Of a stretch of DNA of 14,293 nucleotides, positions 1-7,569 are shown piece by piece. This DNA comes from Flavonifractor sp963557075 (GTDB taxonomy: Bacteria; Bacillota; Clostridia; Oscillospirales; Oscillospiraceae). The notes below the pieces were generated by a model, which ran no database searches, was not told where the DNA came from, and saw only the letters and a program-made list of their open reading frames with translations. Each line of letters opens with the position of its first letter. The first letter of the stretch is position 1. The stretch is taken from the NCBI GenBank assembly GCA_963557075.1, contig CAUWDA010000053.1:1-14293 (forward strand), read 5' to 3'. The position numbers and the translations under genes are program-made.

Positions 1-2788
1 AGATCTTGCGCTTCTGGGCGATGTAGACGCGCACCACCATGTTCACGCCGGGGGAGAGCTCATCGCCCGCCTCGCGGGTGAAGACCTTCACGTCCACGAT
101 GATGCCGCTCTCGCCGTGGGGCACCTTCAGAGAGGTGTCGCGGACCTCGCGGGCCTTCTCACCAAAGATAGCCCGGAGCAGACGCTCTTCGGCGGTGAGG
201 TCGGTCTCACCCTTGGGGGTGACCTTGCCCACCAGAATGTCGCCGGCGCGGACCTCGGCGCCCACGCGGATGATGCCGCGCTCGTCCAGATCCTTCAGAG
301 CGTCGTCGCCCACGTTGGGGATGTCCCGGGTGATCTCCTCGGGCCCCAGCTTGGTGTCGCGGGACTCGGTCTCATACTCCTCGATATGGATGGAGGTGAA
401 CACGTCCTCCTTCACCATGCGCTCGTTGAGCAGGATGGCGTCCTCGTAGTTGTAGCCTTCCCAGGTCATGAAGCCCATGAGGATGTTCTTGCCCAGAGCG
501 ATCTCGCCGTTGGCGGTGGAGGGGCCGTCCGCGATGACCTCGCCCTTCTCCACCCGCTGGCCGGCGGACACGATGGGCCGCTGGTTGATGCAGGTGCCGT
601 GGTTGGAGCGCAGGTACTTGGTCAGCTTGTACTCCACCACCCGGCCGCTGTCATAGCGGACGGTGACATACTGGGCGGACACCTTGGTGATCACGCCGTC
701 CTCCTCAGCCAAGATGGCGACCTCGGAATCGATACAGTTCTTGTGCTCCTGACCGGTGGCCACGATGGGGGCCTCGGTGGTCAGCAGGGGCACGGCCTGA
801 CGCTGCATGTTGGCGCCCATCAGGGCGCGGTTGGCGTCGTCGTTCTCCAGGAAGGGGATCATGGCGGTTGCGATGGAGAACATCATCTTGGGGGACACGT
901 CCACGTAGTCCACCTGGTCCCGGTCCACGTCGATGATCTCGTTGCGGTGGCGGCAGGTGATACGGGCGTTCATCAGGCAGCCGTTCTCGTCCAGCGGCTC
1001 GGTGGCCTGGGCGATGGTGAACTCGTCCTCCATGTCGGCGGTCATATACTCCACCTGGTCGGTGACCTTGCCGGTGGCCTTATCCACCTTGCGGTAGGGG
1101 GCCTCGATGAAGCCGTACCGGTTGATGCGGGCGTAGGAGGACAGGTAGGAGATCAGGCCGATGTTGGGACCTTCGGGGGTCTCGATGGGGCACAGGCGGC
1201 CATAGTGAGAGTAGTGAACGTCTCGCACGTCGAAGGAGGCGCGGTCACGGGACAGACCGCCGGGGCCCAGAGCGGACATACGGCGCTTATGGGTCAGCTC
1301 AGCCAGAGGATTGGTCTGGTCCATGAACTGGCTCAGAGGGCTGGAGCCGAAGAACTCCTTGATGGAGGCGGTGACGGGGCGGATGTTGATGAGGGACTGG
1401 GGAGTGACGATATCCAGGTCCTGGATGGTCATGCGCTCCCGGATGACCCGCTCCATGCGGGAGAAGCCGATGCGGAACTGGTTCTGCAGCAGTTCGCCCA
1501 CGCAGCGCAGGCGGCGGTTGCCCAGGTGGTCGATATCATCGGCGTTGCCAACGCCGTGGGCCAGGCAGTTGAGGTAGTTGATGGAGGCCATGATGTCGTC
1601 CACGATGATGTGCTTGGGGATCAGGTCGTCCATCCGGTCCTTGACGGCGTCCTTCAGCTCCTCGCCGCTATAGGCGGCCAGCAGCTCCTGGAGGACCGTG
1701 AAGCGCACCTTCTCGGTGACGCCGCACTCGGCGGGGTCGAAGTCCACGAAGTCTTTCATGTCCACCATATTATTGGAGAACACCTTCAGAGGCTCGCCGT
1801 CCAGGTCCAGAATGGCCTCGTTGACGCCCTTGGCCTCCAGCTCCATGGCCCGCTCACGGGTGAGCACCTCGCCGGGCTCGGCCAGGATCTCGCCGGTGGT
1901 GGGGTCCACAACGGGCATAGCCAGGGTCTGGCCGGACAGGCGGGACCAGATGGCCAGCTTCTTATTGAACTTGTAGCGGCCCACGGCGGACAGGTCGTAC
2001 CGGCGGGGGTCGAAGAAGAGGGCGTTGAGCAGGCTCTCGGCGGAGTCCACCGTGGGGGGCTCGCCGGGACGCAGCTTGCGGTAGATCTCCAGCAGGGCCT
2101 CCTCATAGGTCTTGCAGGCATCCTTCTCCAGGGTGGCCACGATGCGGGGATCGTTGCCGAAGAGATCCAGGATCTCGGCGTCGGTCTTGGGGCCCACCGC
2201 GCGGATCAGGCAGGTGATGGGCAGCTTACGGTTTTTGTCGATACGGACATAGAAGATGTCGCTGAGATCGGTCTCGTACTCCAGCCAGGCGCCCCGGTAG
2301 GGGATCACGGTGGTGGCGTACGCCACGTTGCCGGTCTTGTCCTCGGTGCGGGAGTAGTAGATGCCGGGGGAGCGGACGATCTGGGAGACGATGACGCGCT
2401 CGGCGCCGTTGATGACAAAGGTACCGGCCTTGGTCATCAGGGGGAAATCTCCCATGAAGATCTCCTGCTCCTTCATCTCGCCGGTCTCCTTGTTGCGCAG
2501 ACGCACCCACACCTTGATGGGCGCGGCATACGTGGCGTCCCGGGCCTTGCACTCCTCCACGTTGTACTTGGGGGGCTCATCCATGGAGTAGTCGATGAAG
2601 GAGAGCTCCAGGTTGCCGGCATAGTCGGTGATGGAGGCTACATCCTTGAATACCTCCCGCAGGCCGGTGTCCAGGAACCACTGGTAGGAGTTCTTCTGGA
2701 CCTCCAGCAGGTTGGGCATCTGCAGGATCTCTTCGTGGCGGGCAAAGCTCTTGCGGAGGGTCTTGCCGAAGTAGACGTCCTTGACCAT
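1..2788 (-). CDS. rpoB: RNA polymerase beta subunit, N-terminal 929 codons (partial at left edge)
   Basis: This is the beta subunit of the core RNA polymerase, which forms half of the active-site cleft. Reading the minus strand from ATG at 2788 gives an unbroken frame starting MVKDVYFGKTLRKSFARHEE, a typical beta N-terminus. It continues through the lobe and fork domains and ends in VRVYIAQKRKI at the window edge, so roughly the last quarter of the protein lies outside. CGAGGTG at 2800-2806 is the ribosome binding site. The rifampicin pocket is at residues 481-507 (GSSPLSQFMDQTNPL and onwards). D490, H500 and S505 correspond to E. coli D516, H526 and S531 and are all present, but residue 484 is Pro where E. 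coli has Gln510. No rplJ/rplL gene precedes it; the gene has its own promoter and diverges from the sigma-54 regulator. The identification is certain; rpoC presumably follows to the left. Confidence 0.98.
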   Translation of the reverse strand, partial: MVKDVYFGKTLRKSFARHEEILQMPNLLEVQKNSYQWFLDTGLREVFKDVASITDYAGNLELSFIDYSMDEPPKYNVEECKARDATYAAPIKVWVRLRNKETGEMKEQEIFMGDFPLMTKAGTFVINGAERVIVSQIVRSPGIYYSRTEDKTGNVAYATTVIPYRGAWLEYETDLSDIFYVRIDKNRKLPITCLIRAVGPKTDAEILDLFGNDPRIVATLEKDACKTYEEALLEIYRKLRPGEPPTVDSAESLLNALFFDPRRYDLSAVGRYKFNKKLAIWSRLSGQTLAMPVVDPTTGEILAEPGEVLTRERAMELEAKGVNEAILDLDGEPLKVFSNNMVDMKDFVDFDPAECGVTEKVRFTVLQELLAAYSGEELKDAVKDRMDDLIPKHIIVDDIMASINYLNCLAHGVGNADDIDHLGNRRLRCVGELLQNQFRIGFSRMERVIRERMTIQDLDIVTPQSLINIRPVTASIKEFFGSSPLSQFMDQTNPLAELTHKRRMSALGPGGLSRDRASFDVRDVHYSHYGRLCPIETPEGPNIGLISYLSSYARINRYGFIEAPYRKVDKATGKVTDQVEYMTADMEDEFTIAQATEPLDENGCLMNARITCRHRNEIIDVDRDQVDYVDVSPKMMFSIATAMIPFLENDDANRALMGANMQRQAVPLLTTEAPIVATGQEHKNCIDSEVAILAEEDGVITKVSAQYVTVRYDSGRVVEYKLTKYLRSNHGTCINQRPIVSAGQRVEKGEVIADGPSTANGEIALGKNILMGFMTWEGYNYEDAILLNERMVKEDVFTSIHIEEYETESRDTKLGPEEITRDIPNVGDDALKDLDERGIIRVGAEVRAGDILVGKVTPKGETDLTAEERLLRAIFGEKAREVRDTSLKVPHGESGIIVDVKVFTREAGDELSPGVNMVVRVYIAQKRKI

Positions 2789-3021
2789 CGTAGAAAAAAC
2801 ACCTCGATTTCAATGTCTGGGACCGCCGCCGCAGGGGACGGGTCCCGGCTGATGCTGCTGCTTTCCGTCAAACCATACAAAAAGAGCGCTGACACACCGG
2901 GCGCAAACACCCGGGCGCGTGGATAAAAATAATTTGATTTCCTCTTGCGCTTTCCGCTCCATTGTGCTAAACTGGCCACACAGTGGGGGAGAATTGGCAA
3001 GCGCTGTCAGATAGTTAAGAG
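2789..3021 (-). other. Long 5' leader of rpoB with hairpins
   Basis: This is the untranslated stretch between the predicted rpoB start site and its ATG; I see no convincing gene in it. On the minus strand it can form a hairpin CCGGG-(8 nt)-CCCGG at 2914-2897. About 13 nt further comes a U-run (2883-2879), preceded by the self-complementary AGCGCT. A second AGCGCT and a CTGACA box near 3010-3001 could pair with the TGTCAG/AGCGCT segment near 2895-2885, so alternative folds are possible. Together these might form an attenuator, but none is a canonical terminator. Regulation through this leader is a guess from layout. Confidence 0.4.
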
Positions 3022-3027
3022 CGTTTA

Positions 3028-3057
3028 AGTATACCATGAAAACATAGGAAATGTCAA
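3028..3057 (-). promoter_or_regulatory. Sigma-A type promoter of rpoB
   Basis: On the minus strand, TTGACA (3057-3052) and TATACT (3033-3028) are separated by 18 bp. This is a consensus -35 and a five-of-six -10. Transcription would start near 3021, giving rpoB a leader of about 230 nt. It is the only strong promoter seen upstream of rpoB, which suggests that rpoB here is transcribed separately from the L10/L12 genes it often follows. The motif match is direct; activity is inferred. Confidence 0.85.
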
Positions 3058-3070
3058 TACTTCTGCGTGG

Positions 3071-3100
3071 AAATCTGGAGCGATCCAGATTTTTTTATAT
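3071..3100 (+). terminator. Intrinsic terminator in the divergent intergenic region
   Basis: AAATCTGGA (3071-3079) and TCCAGATTT (3084-3092) form a perfect 9-bp stem closed by the GNRA tetraloop GCGA. The following run TTTTATAT completes a rho-independent terminator on the plus strand. No plus-strand gene ends just upstream. It therefore either insulates the regulator from antisense transcription, attenuates the regulator's own mRNA if the promoter lies upstream, or is a relic of a gene that used to end here. It sits directly behind the rpoB -35 box. Confidence 0.75.
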
Positions 3101-3136
3101 CTGAGACAGAATCGGGGCCGGATGGAGGGAAGCGGG

Positions 3137-4483
3137 ATGCCGGAGAGAAAGGTTGTGGAACAAATCGCGGATGTAATCCGTCTGTGCGAGGACACCGACG
3201 GGCTTCTCATTGCCAACCGGGAGGGAATTGTGGAGTTTCAGCGGGTCTTTGTGGACAACCTCTGGAAGTCGGGCGAGACGGTGGGGCAGCACATCTTTGA
3301 GCTGTATCCCAAGCTGGACGAGGAAAGCAGTACCATTATCCAGGCCCTCAAGACAGGAAAACCCACTTATAATGTGTTGCAGAACATCAACAACCGCCGT
3401 GGAGAGCGGGTGCTGCTGGAGTCTACCACCATCCCAATCGTGGTGGATGGGCAGGTGGAGTGTGTGGTGGATTCCTCCAAATTCCACTCCATCGATCAGC
3501 GGGTCATCCGGGGAAAGCGGGGAATCTCCACCCTGGACCGCATTATTACGCAAGACCCGGCCATGCTGGCCCTAAAGGAACGTATCCGGGATGTGGCGCC
3601 TCTGGACTCCTCGGTGCTCATCTACGGCGAGACGGGTACTGGCAAGGAGTTGGTGGCCGAGTCACTCCACAGTGAGGGACGGCGTGCCGACAAGCCCTTT
3701 GTCTCCCAGAACTGTGCCGCCATCCCCTCTAATCTGCTGGAGAGCCTGTTCTTCGGTACGGAGAAGGGCAGCTATACTGGCGCACTGACCCGGAAGGGAC
3801 TGCTGGAGGAGGCTGACGGCGGCACCCTCTTCCTGGACGAGATTAATTCCATGGAGATTGGCCTCCAGGCCAAATTATTAAAGGTATTGGAGGAAAAGAA
3901 GGTGCGCCGCCTGGGCGGCAGCCGGGATATCCCCTTCGATGTACGCATTGTGGCGGCGGTCAATGAGGAACCGGCCAAGTTGATCCAAGAGCACCGCCTC
4001 CGGGGGGACCTGTATTACCGTCTGGGTGTGGTGCGCATCACCTTGCCGCCGCTGCGCAAGCGGAAGGGAGATATCGCTCTTCTGGCCCGCCACTTTATTG
4101 ACCGCTACAATCGGAAGATGAAGCGGGATATCCGGGGTATCAGTGAGCAGGCTCTGCGCCGCCTGGGGCAGTACAGCTGGCCGGGCAATGTGCGAGAGCT
4201 GCAGAACGTGGTGGAGGGGGCTTATGTCTCTGCCCGGTCCGAGATGTTGATGGTGAACCATATGACGGACGTCCTGGATCAGGGGTTGATGGAACTGGAC
4301 CAGGAGCCTGCCGGCGGGGATACTATTGGGGAGGGCTTTTCCCTGCCCCAGGCCCTGGAACAGTACGAGCGGGAGCTGGTACATAAGGCTATGACCCAGT
4401 CCACCTCCATCTCCCAGGCTGCCCGTCTGCTGGGGGTGTCCCGGCAGAATCTGAAATACAGGCTGCAAAAATTTGACCTGTAA
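3137..4483 (+). CDS. Sigma-54-dependent transcriptional activator, PAS-AAA+-Fis HTH (RocR-like)
   Basis: This is a bacterial enhancer-binding protein that uses ATP hydrolysis to open promoters bound by sigma-54 RNA polymerase. Residues about 15-125 form a PAS-like sensor with no receiver aspartate pattern, so a small-molecule signal is more likely than phosphorylation. The AAA+ domain follows, with Walker A GETGTGKE at 164-171, the sigma-54 contact loop GSYTGA at 211-216 (usual GAFTGA) and Walker B LFLDEI with D234/E235. The last 25 residues (424-448) are a Fis-type helix-turn-helix. I choose ATG 3137 because GGAGGG at 3124-3129 lies 7 nt before it; ATG 3122 overlaps that site. The 448-residue length and organisation match RocR-type regulators of amino-acid catabolism. 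It lies immediately upstream of a sigma-54 promoter and a catabolic operon on the same strand, which are its probable targets. The inducer is unknown. Confidence 0.93.
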   Translation: MPERKVVEQIADVIRLCEDTDGLLIANREGIVEFQRVFVDNLWKSGETVGQHIFELYPKLDEESSTIIQALKTGKPTYNVLQNINNRRGERVLLESTTIPIVVDGQVECVVDSSKFHSIDQRVIRGKRGISTLDRIITQDPAMLALKERIRDVAPLDSSVLIYGETGTGKELVAESLHSEGRRADKPFVSQNCAAIPSNLLESLFFGTEKGSYTGALTRKGLLEEADGGTLFLDEINSMEIGLQAKLLKVLEEKKVRRLGGSRDIPFDVRIVAAVNEEPAKLIQEHRLRGDLYYRLGVVRITLPPLRKRKGDIALLARHFIDRYNRKMKRDIRGISEQALRRLGQYSWPGNVRELQNVVEGAYVSARSEMLMVNHMTDVLDQGLMELDQEPAGGDTIGEGFSLPQALEQYERELVHKAMTQSTSISQAARLLGVSRQNLKYRLQKFDL

Positions 4484-4516
4484 GAAAATTTGCATAGCAA
4501 AAAAATTTGCGCATTT
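4465..4516 (+). promoter_or_regulatory. Candidate upstream activator sites for the sigma-54 regulator
   Basis: This AT-rich patch straddling the end of the regulator gene contains the perfect inverted repeat TTTGC-ATA-GCAAA (4489-4501). It is flanked by two related half-palindromes, GCAAAAATTTG (4465-4475) and AAATTTGCGCATTT (4503-4516). It lies about 140-195 bp before the start predicted from the sigma-54 promoter, a normal distance for enhancer sites that act by DNA looping. Binding is inferred from position and symmetry only. Confidence 0.45.
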
Positions 4517-4538
4517 GTGGGACGGATTCATCCGATGG

Positions 4539-4616
4539 AAAAGCCGTTCTGTTTGCCCGCTGGAGGGAGGAAAAGACCCTGTTTCCAGCAGAAAAGGCGG
4601 ACAGAACGGCTTTTTT
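4539..4616 (+). terminator. Long imperfect palindrome, probable terminator of the regulator mRNA
   Basis: AAAAGCCGTTCTGT (4539-4552) pairs perfectly with ACAGAACGGCTTTT (4601-4614) and ends in a run of T (4611-4616). Inside the 48-nt loop a second stem, GCTGGA (4559-4564) with TCCAGC (4584-4589), can form, with GGG/CCC inside that. It separates the regulator from the operon it probably controls, so each has its own transcript. The compound structure is larger than an ordinary intrinsic terminator and may be a dispersed palindromic element that supplies a terminator. Confidence 0.75.
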
Positions 4617-4631
4617 GCTGGTTGGATAAGT

Positions 4632-4647
4632 TGGTACCGAGTTTGCA
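4632..4647 (+). promoter_or_regulatory. Sigma-54 (-24/-12) promoter of the amidohydrolase operon
   Basis: TGGTACCGAGTTTGCA matches the sigma-54 consensus TGGCACG-N4-TTGCA, with GG at 4633-4634 and GC at 4645-4646 exactly ten bases apart. Transcription would begin near 4658, about 35 nt before the amidohydrolase start. The adjacent gene for a sigma-54 activator and the palindromes 140-195 bp upstream support the assignment. No competing sigma-A promoter is obvious in this gap. Confidence 0.87.
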
Positions 4648-4692
4648 TATTAAAAGGGCAAAACAAAGCAACGGCGAGAAAGGAAGATGGAT

Positions 4693-6276
4693 ATGCGAAA
4701 ACTCCGCTATAATGGCATAGTCACATCAATGGATGGATCCATGAGTCGCTATGAGGCCATCGGTACTCAAGACGGCAAGATTGTATTCCTGGGAACGAGT
4801 CAGGAGGCACTGTACCAGCAGTGGGATGAAAAGACGGATCTAAAGGGAGCCACAGTATTGCCCGGCTTCAACGACACCCACATGCACCTGCTCCACTACG
4901 CCATGTTCCGGCGGAATGTGCCCTTGTTCGGGGTAAAGACAATCGACGAGGTGGTGGAACGCTGCAAGGCTCGCATCGATGCGGAGCACCCCGATTACCT
5001 CATCGGTATGGGCTGGAACCAGGAGACCATGGAGGAGGGGCGGCTGCTGACAAAAGAGGATATGGACCGCATCTCCACCGACATCCCGGTGTGTATGCTG
5101 CGTACCTGTATCCACATTGGCGCCTGCAACACGGTGATGCTGGAGAAGATCCGCGGCCTGAAGAATGTAGAGCCAGAGGTCATGGCCCTGGTGGACTTTA
5201 AAAATGGAATCCTGCGGGAGAATGCCGCCCGGCTCTATATGGACGTACTGCCCCAAGCTGACGACGTCTATGTGAAGCAGCTGATCCGGGAGGGCCAGAA
5301 AGAACTGAACGCTGCCGGCATTACCTGCGTCCATTCTGATGACCTGATGGCCATCGCCGGCATGGATCCCATCCGGCTCATCGGCATTTATCGGGAGATG
5401 GAGACCGACGGAGAACTGACCGTGCGGGTATACGAGCAGTGCCTGGTGGAGCCCGAGGACTTTGAACGGCTTAAGGGCGTGTGCAGCGATCCGGCTGACC
5501 GGACCAGTCTGTTCCGTACTGGGCCCCGCAAGCTGCTCCAGGACGGCTCTCTGGGTGCCAAATCTGCCGAGATGATTGATGGATATGTGGACGAGCGAGA
5601 CAACCATGGTATTCCGATTTATACAGAGGAAGAGCTGTGCCGCCGTATTCAGGCGGCCCACGACGTCCACATAGACGTGGCGGTTCACGCCATCGGTGAC
5701 CTGGCCATGAAGAAGGTGTGCGACGCCATAGAGAAGGTGGAAGGCTCCAACCCCTGGCCGGACCACCGCCACGGTATCGTCCATGCCCAGACTACCACCC
5801 CCGCGCTGTTGGAGCGGATGAAGGCGCTGGGCCTACAGGCCTATATCCAACCCATCTTCATCGATGCCGATATGAACATCATTGCCGAGAGGGTTGGTGA
5901 GAAGCACGCCAAGGACTGCTACAGCTGGAAGGCTATGCTGGATCTGGGCCTGCGGGTCAGCGGCGGCTCCGACTGCCCGGTGGAGCCCTTCAACGTGCTG
6001 GACAACATACGCTCTGCCATTACCCGGCAGAACCGGGCGGGCACCAAGACTTACCTGCCCGAGCAAGCTCTTACCGTTGAGCAGGCCGTTCGTCTCTTCA
6101 CCTCCAACGCTGCTTGGCCCAGCCGGGACGAGACGGTCCGGGGCACCTTGGAGGTAGGCAAGCAGGCCGATTTGGTGGTGCTGGAGCAGGATTTGTTTGA
6201 CACTGAGCCCAGCCGGTTTCCGCAGGTCGTAGTGCTGGAGACCGTACTCAATGGAGTTACCGTATATCAGGCATGA
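4693..6276 (+). CDS. YtcJ-type metal-dependent amidohydrolase (Amidohydro_3 family)
   Basis: This is a cytoplasmic TIM-barrel hydrolase expected to cleave an amide, formamide or related C-N bond. The 527-residue product has the YtcJ/N-substituted formamide deformylase layout. It opens with a small beta-domain, followed by the metal-binding THMH (H63, H65), the family signature QDGSLGAKSA from Q283, H332 in AVHAIGD, H364 in HGIVHAQ and D427 in SGGSDCPVEP. The C-terminal VRGTLEVGKQADLVVL is the usual return to the beta-domain. All expected metal ligands are present and no signal peptide is seen. I prefer ATG 4693 over 4687 because AGGAAG at 4681-4686 is then properly spaced. It is the first gene behind the sigma-54 promoter and is followed after 37 nt by an M20 enzyme and then a transporter. 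The substrate cannot be read from sequence; family members act on varied amides. Confidence 0.92.
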   Translation: MRKLRYNGIVTSMDGSMSRYEAIGTQDGKIVFLGTSQEALYQQWDEKTDLKGATVLPGFNDTHMHLLHYAMFRRNVPLFGVKTIDEVVERCKARIDAEHPDYLIGMGWNQETMEEGRLLTKEDMDRISTDIPVCMLRTCIHIGACNTVMLEKIRGLKNVEPEVMALVDFKNGILRENAARLYMDVLPQADDVYVKQLIREGQKELNAAGITCVHSDDLMAIAGMDPIRLIGIYREMETDGELTVRVYEQCLVEPEDFERLKGVCSDPADRTSLFRTGPRKLLQDGSLGAKSAEMIDGYVDERDNHGIPIYTEEELCRRIQAAHDVHIDVAVHAIGDLAMKKVCDAIEKVEGSNPWPDHRHGIVHAQTTTPALLERMKALGLQAYIQPIFIDADMNIIAERVGEKHAKDCYSWKAMLDLGLRVSGGSDCPVEPFNVLDNIRSAITRQNRAGTKTYLPEQALTVEQAVRLFTSNAAWPSRDETVRGTLEVGKQADLVVLEQDLFDTEPSRFPQVVVLETVLNGVTVYQA

Positions 6277-6291
6277 CGCGGGTAGCCGCGT
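6276..6291 (+). other. Small intercistronic hairpin
   Basis: ACGCGG-GTAG-CCGCGT forms a perfect 6-bp stem starting at the last base of the amidohydrolase stop codon. No U-run follows, so it is not a terminator. It could act as a processing or stability element between the first two genes of the operon. Confidence 0.45.
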
Positions 6292-6313
6292 GGCATAGAA
6301 AGGAGAGTTCTCT

Positions 6314-7532
6314 ATGAATGAGATGCTGGAAAGGGCCCGAGCCATCGAGGCACAGATCATCGCCGACCGGCGCTGTCTGCATCAGATCCCCGAGGTGGGT
6401 GTGTATACCCCCAAAACGGCGGAATATGTGAAAAGACGGCTGACCGAGATGAGCATACCCAATCATGACTGCGGTGTCCATACCAAGGAGGAGCGGGAGA
6501 AGATGATGTTTGCCGGGTATCCCGATGCCCCCGAGTCCACCGGTGTGGTGGGTCTCATCGGGAAGGGCGGCCCCTGCATCCTGCTGCGGGCCGACATGGA
6601 CGGCCTCCCTATGGAGGAGGCCACCGGCCTGGACTTTGCCTCTAAGGGAAACACCGCTCATATGTGCGGCCACGACGCCCATGCCGCCATGCTGCTGGGT
6701 GCGGCTCAGATCCTGAAGGACATGGAGGATGAGCTGCCTGGAACCGTGAAACTGATGTTCCAGCCCGGTGAGGAGATGGGCTACGGTTCCCGCACTATGG
6801 TTGACGATGGCCTGCTGGAGAATCCTAAGGTGGATGCCGCCATGGCCCTCCACGTGGGATCTCAGGTGGAGGTAGGCAAGCTGAACTACTCTCCCGGCGT
6901 GGCCTCCGGCGCCATGGCCACCTTTATCGTTAGCATTCAGGGCAAGGGCGGCCACTCCTCCGAGCCCCAGAAGACTATCGACCCGGTGAACATCGCCACC
7001 CAAGTGTGCTCCGCCCTGAACGTGCTCATTCCCCGGGAGGTGGACCCTGAGGCCTTTGCCACAATGACGGTGGGCGCCCTCAACGGCGGCCGGGCCTCCA
7101 ACATCATCCCTGACACTGCGGAGATCATGGTGTCCTTCCGTACCCTCAGTCCAGAGGCCTACGACCACCTGAGCGAGCGCATCCCTGAGATCCTGGACCA
7201 TTATATCAAAGCTTGGCGTGGTACCTATGCGGGTACTCAAGACACCCAGCACTGTGTGCGACCCGGACTTCTCCTCGGAGATCGTTCCCTTTGTTACCGA
7301 GATTTTGGGCGAAGACAATGTGAAGCCTGTGCCTCCTATGAAGGGTGCCGAGGACTTCGGTCATGTAACCCGTCAGGTCCCCGGCTTCTACGCCTTTATG
7401 GGGGCGGGGTCTCCCAACGGCTATCCCCTGCATAACCCCAACATGGTGTTGGACGAGAGCGCCTTTGCTATTGGCACCGCCATCCTAGCCAACAGTGCAG
7501 TAAAGTGGCTTGAGAGAAAAGCGGACAAGTAA
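6314..7532 (+). pseudogene. M20 family metallo-amidohydrolase/peptidase, broken by a one-base frameshift
   Basis: The family hydrolyses N-acyl amino acids, hippurate-like amides or small peptides with a two-metal centre. ATG 6314 has AAGGAGA at 6300-6306. The first frame carries C118-G-H120-D-A-H123, QPGEE (150-154, catalytic E153 and ligand E154), H180, and the GKGGHSS dimerisation region. After AWRGTY it loses homology and stops at 7435 (373 residues). The rest of the family sequence, TPSTVCDPDFSSEIVPF and GAEDFG through LHNPN to the end, continues in the next frame to TAA 7530-7532. Removing one G from GGG at 7231-7233 restores AWRGTYAVLKTPSTVCD and a normal product of about 405 residues. 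The last metal-ligand His (7431-7433) is downstream of the break, so the shifted protein should be inactive. The cause may be a real mutation, a sequencing error, or less likely programmed frameshifting. Confidence 0.8.
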
Positions 7533-7569
7533 ACGTTCCAAGCTGATAATCATAAAGGAGGATTTGAGA

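Noticed and set aside
116..2926. A 936-codon plus-strand open frame
   Set aside because: It is antisense to rpoB. Its composition is rich in Gly/Val/His/Leu with no domain, as expected from the complement of GC-biased codons, while the minus frame is unmistakable RpoB.
2994..3010. TTGGCA at 2994 as a sigma-54 promoter for the regulator
   Set aside because: No GC dinucleotide occurs at the required ten-base spacing after GG.
4840..5784. A 314-codon minus-strand open frame opposite the amidohydrolase
   Set aside because: It overlaps an amidohydrolase with all metal ligands in place; no start signal or recognisable family.
7218..7532. A separate 104-residue gene downstream of the M20 enzyme
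   Set aside because: Its sequence is the C-terminal part of the M20 family, it has no ribosome binding site, and it joins the upstream frame by a one-base correction.
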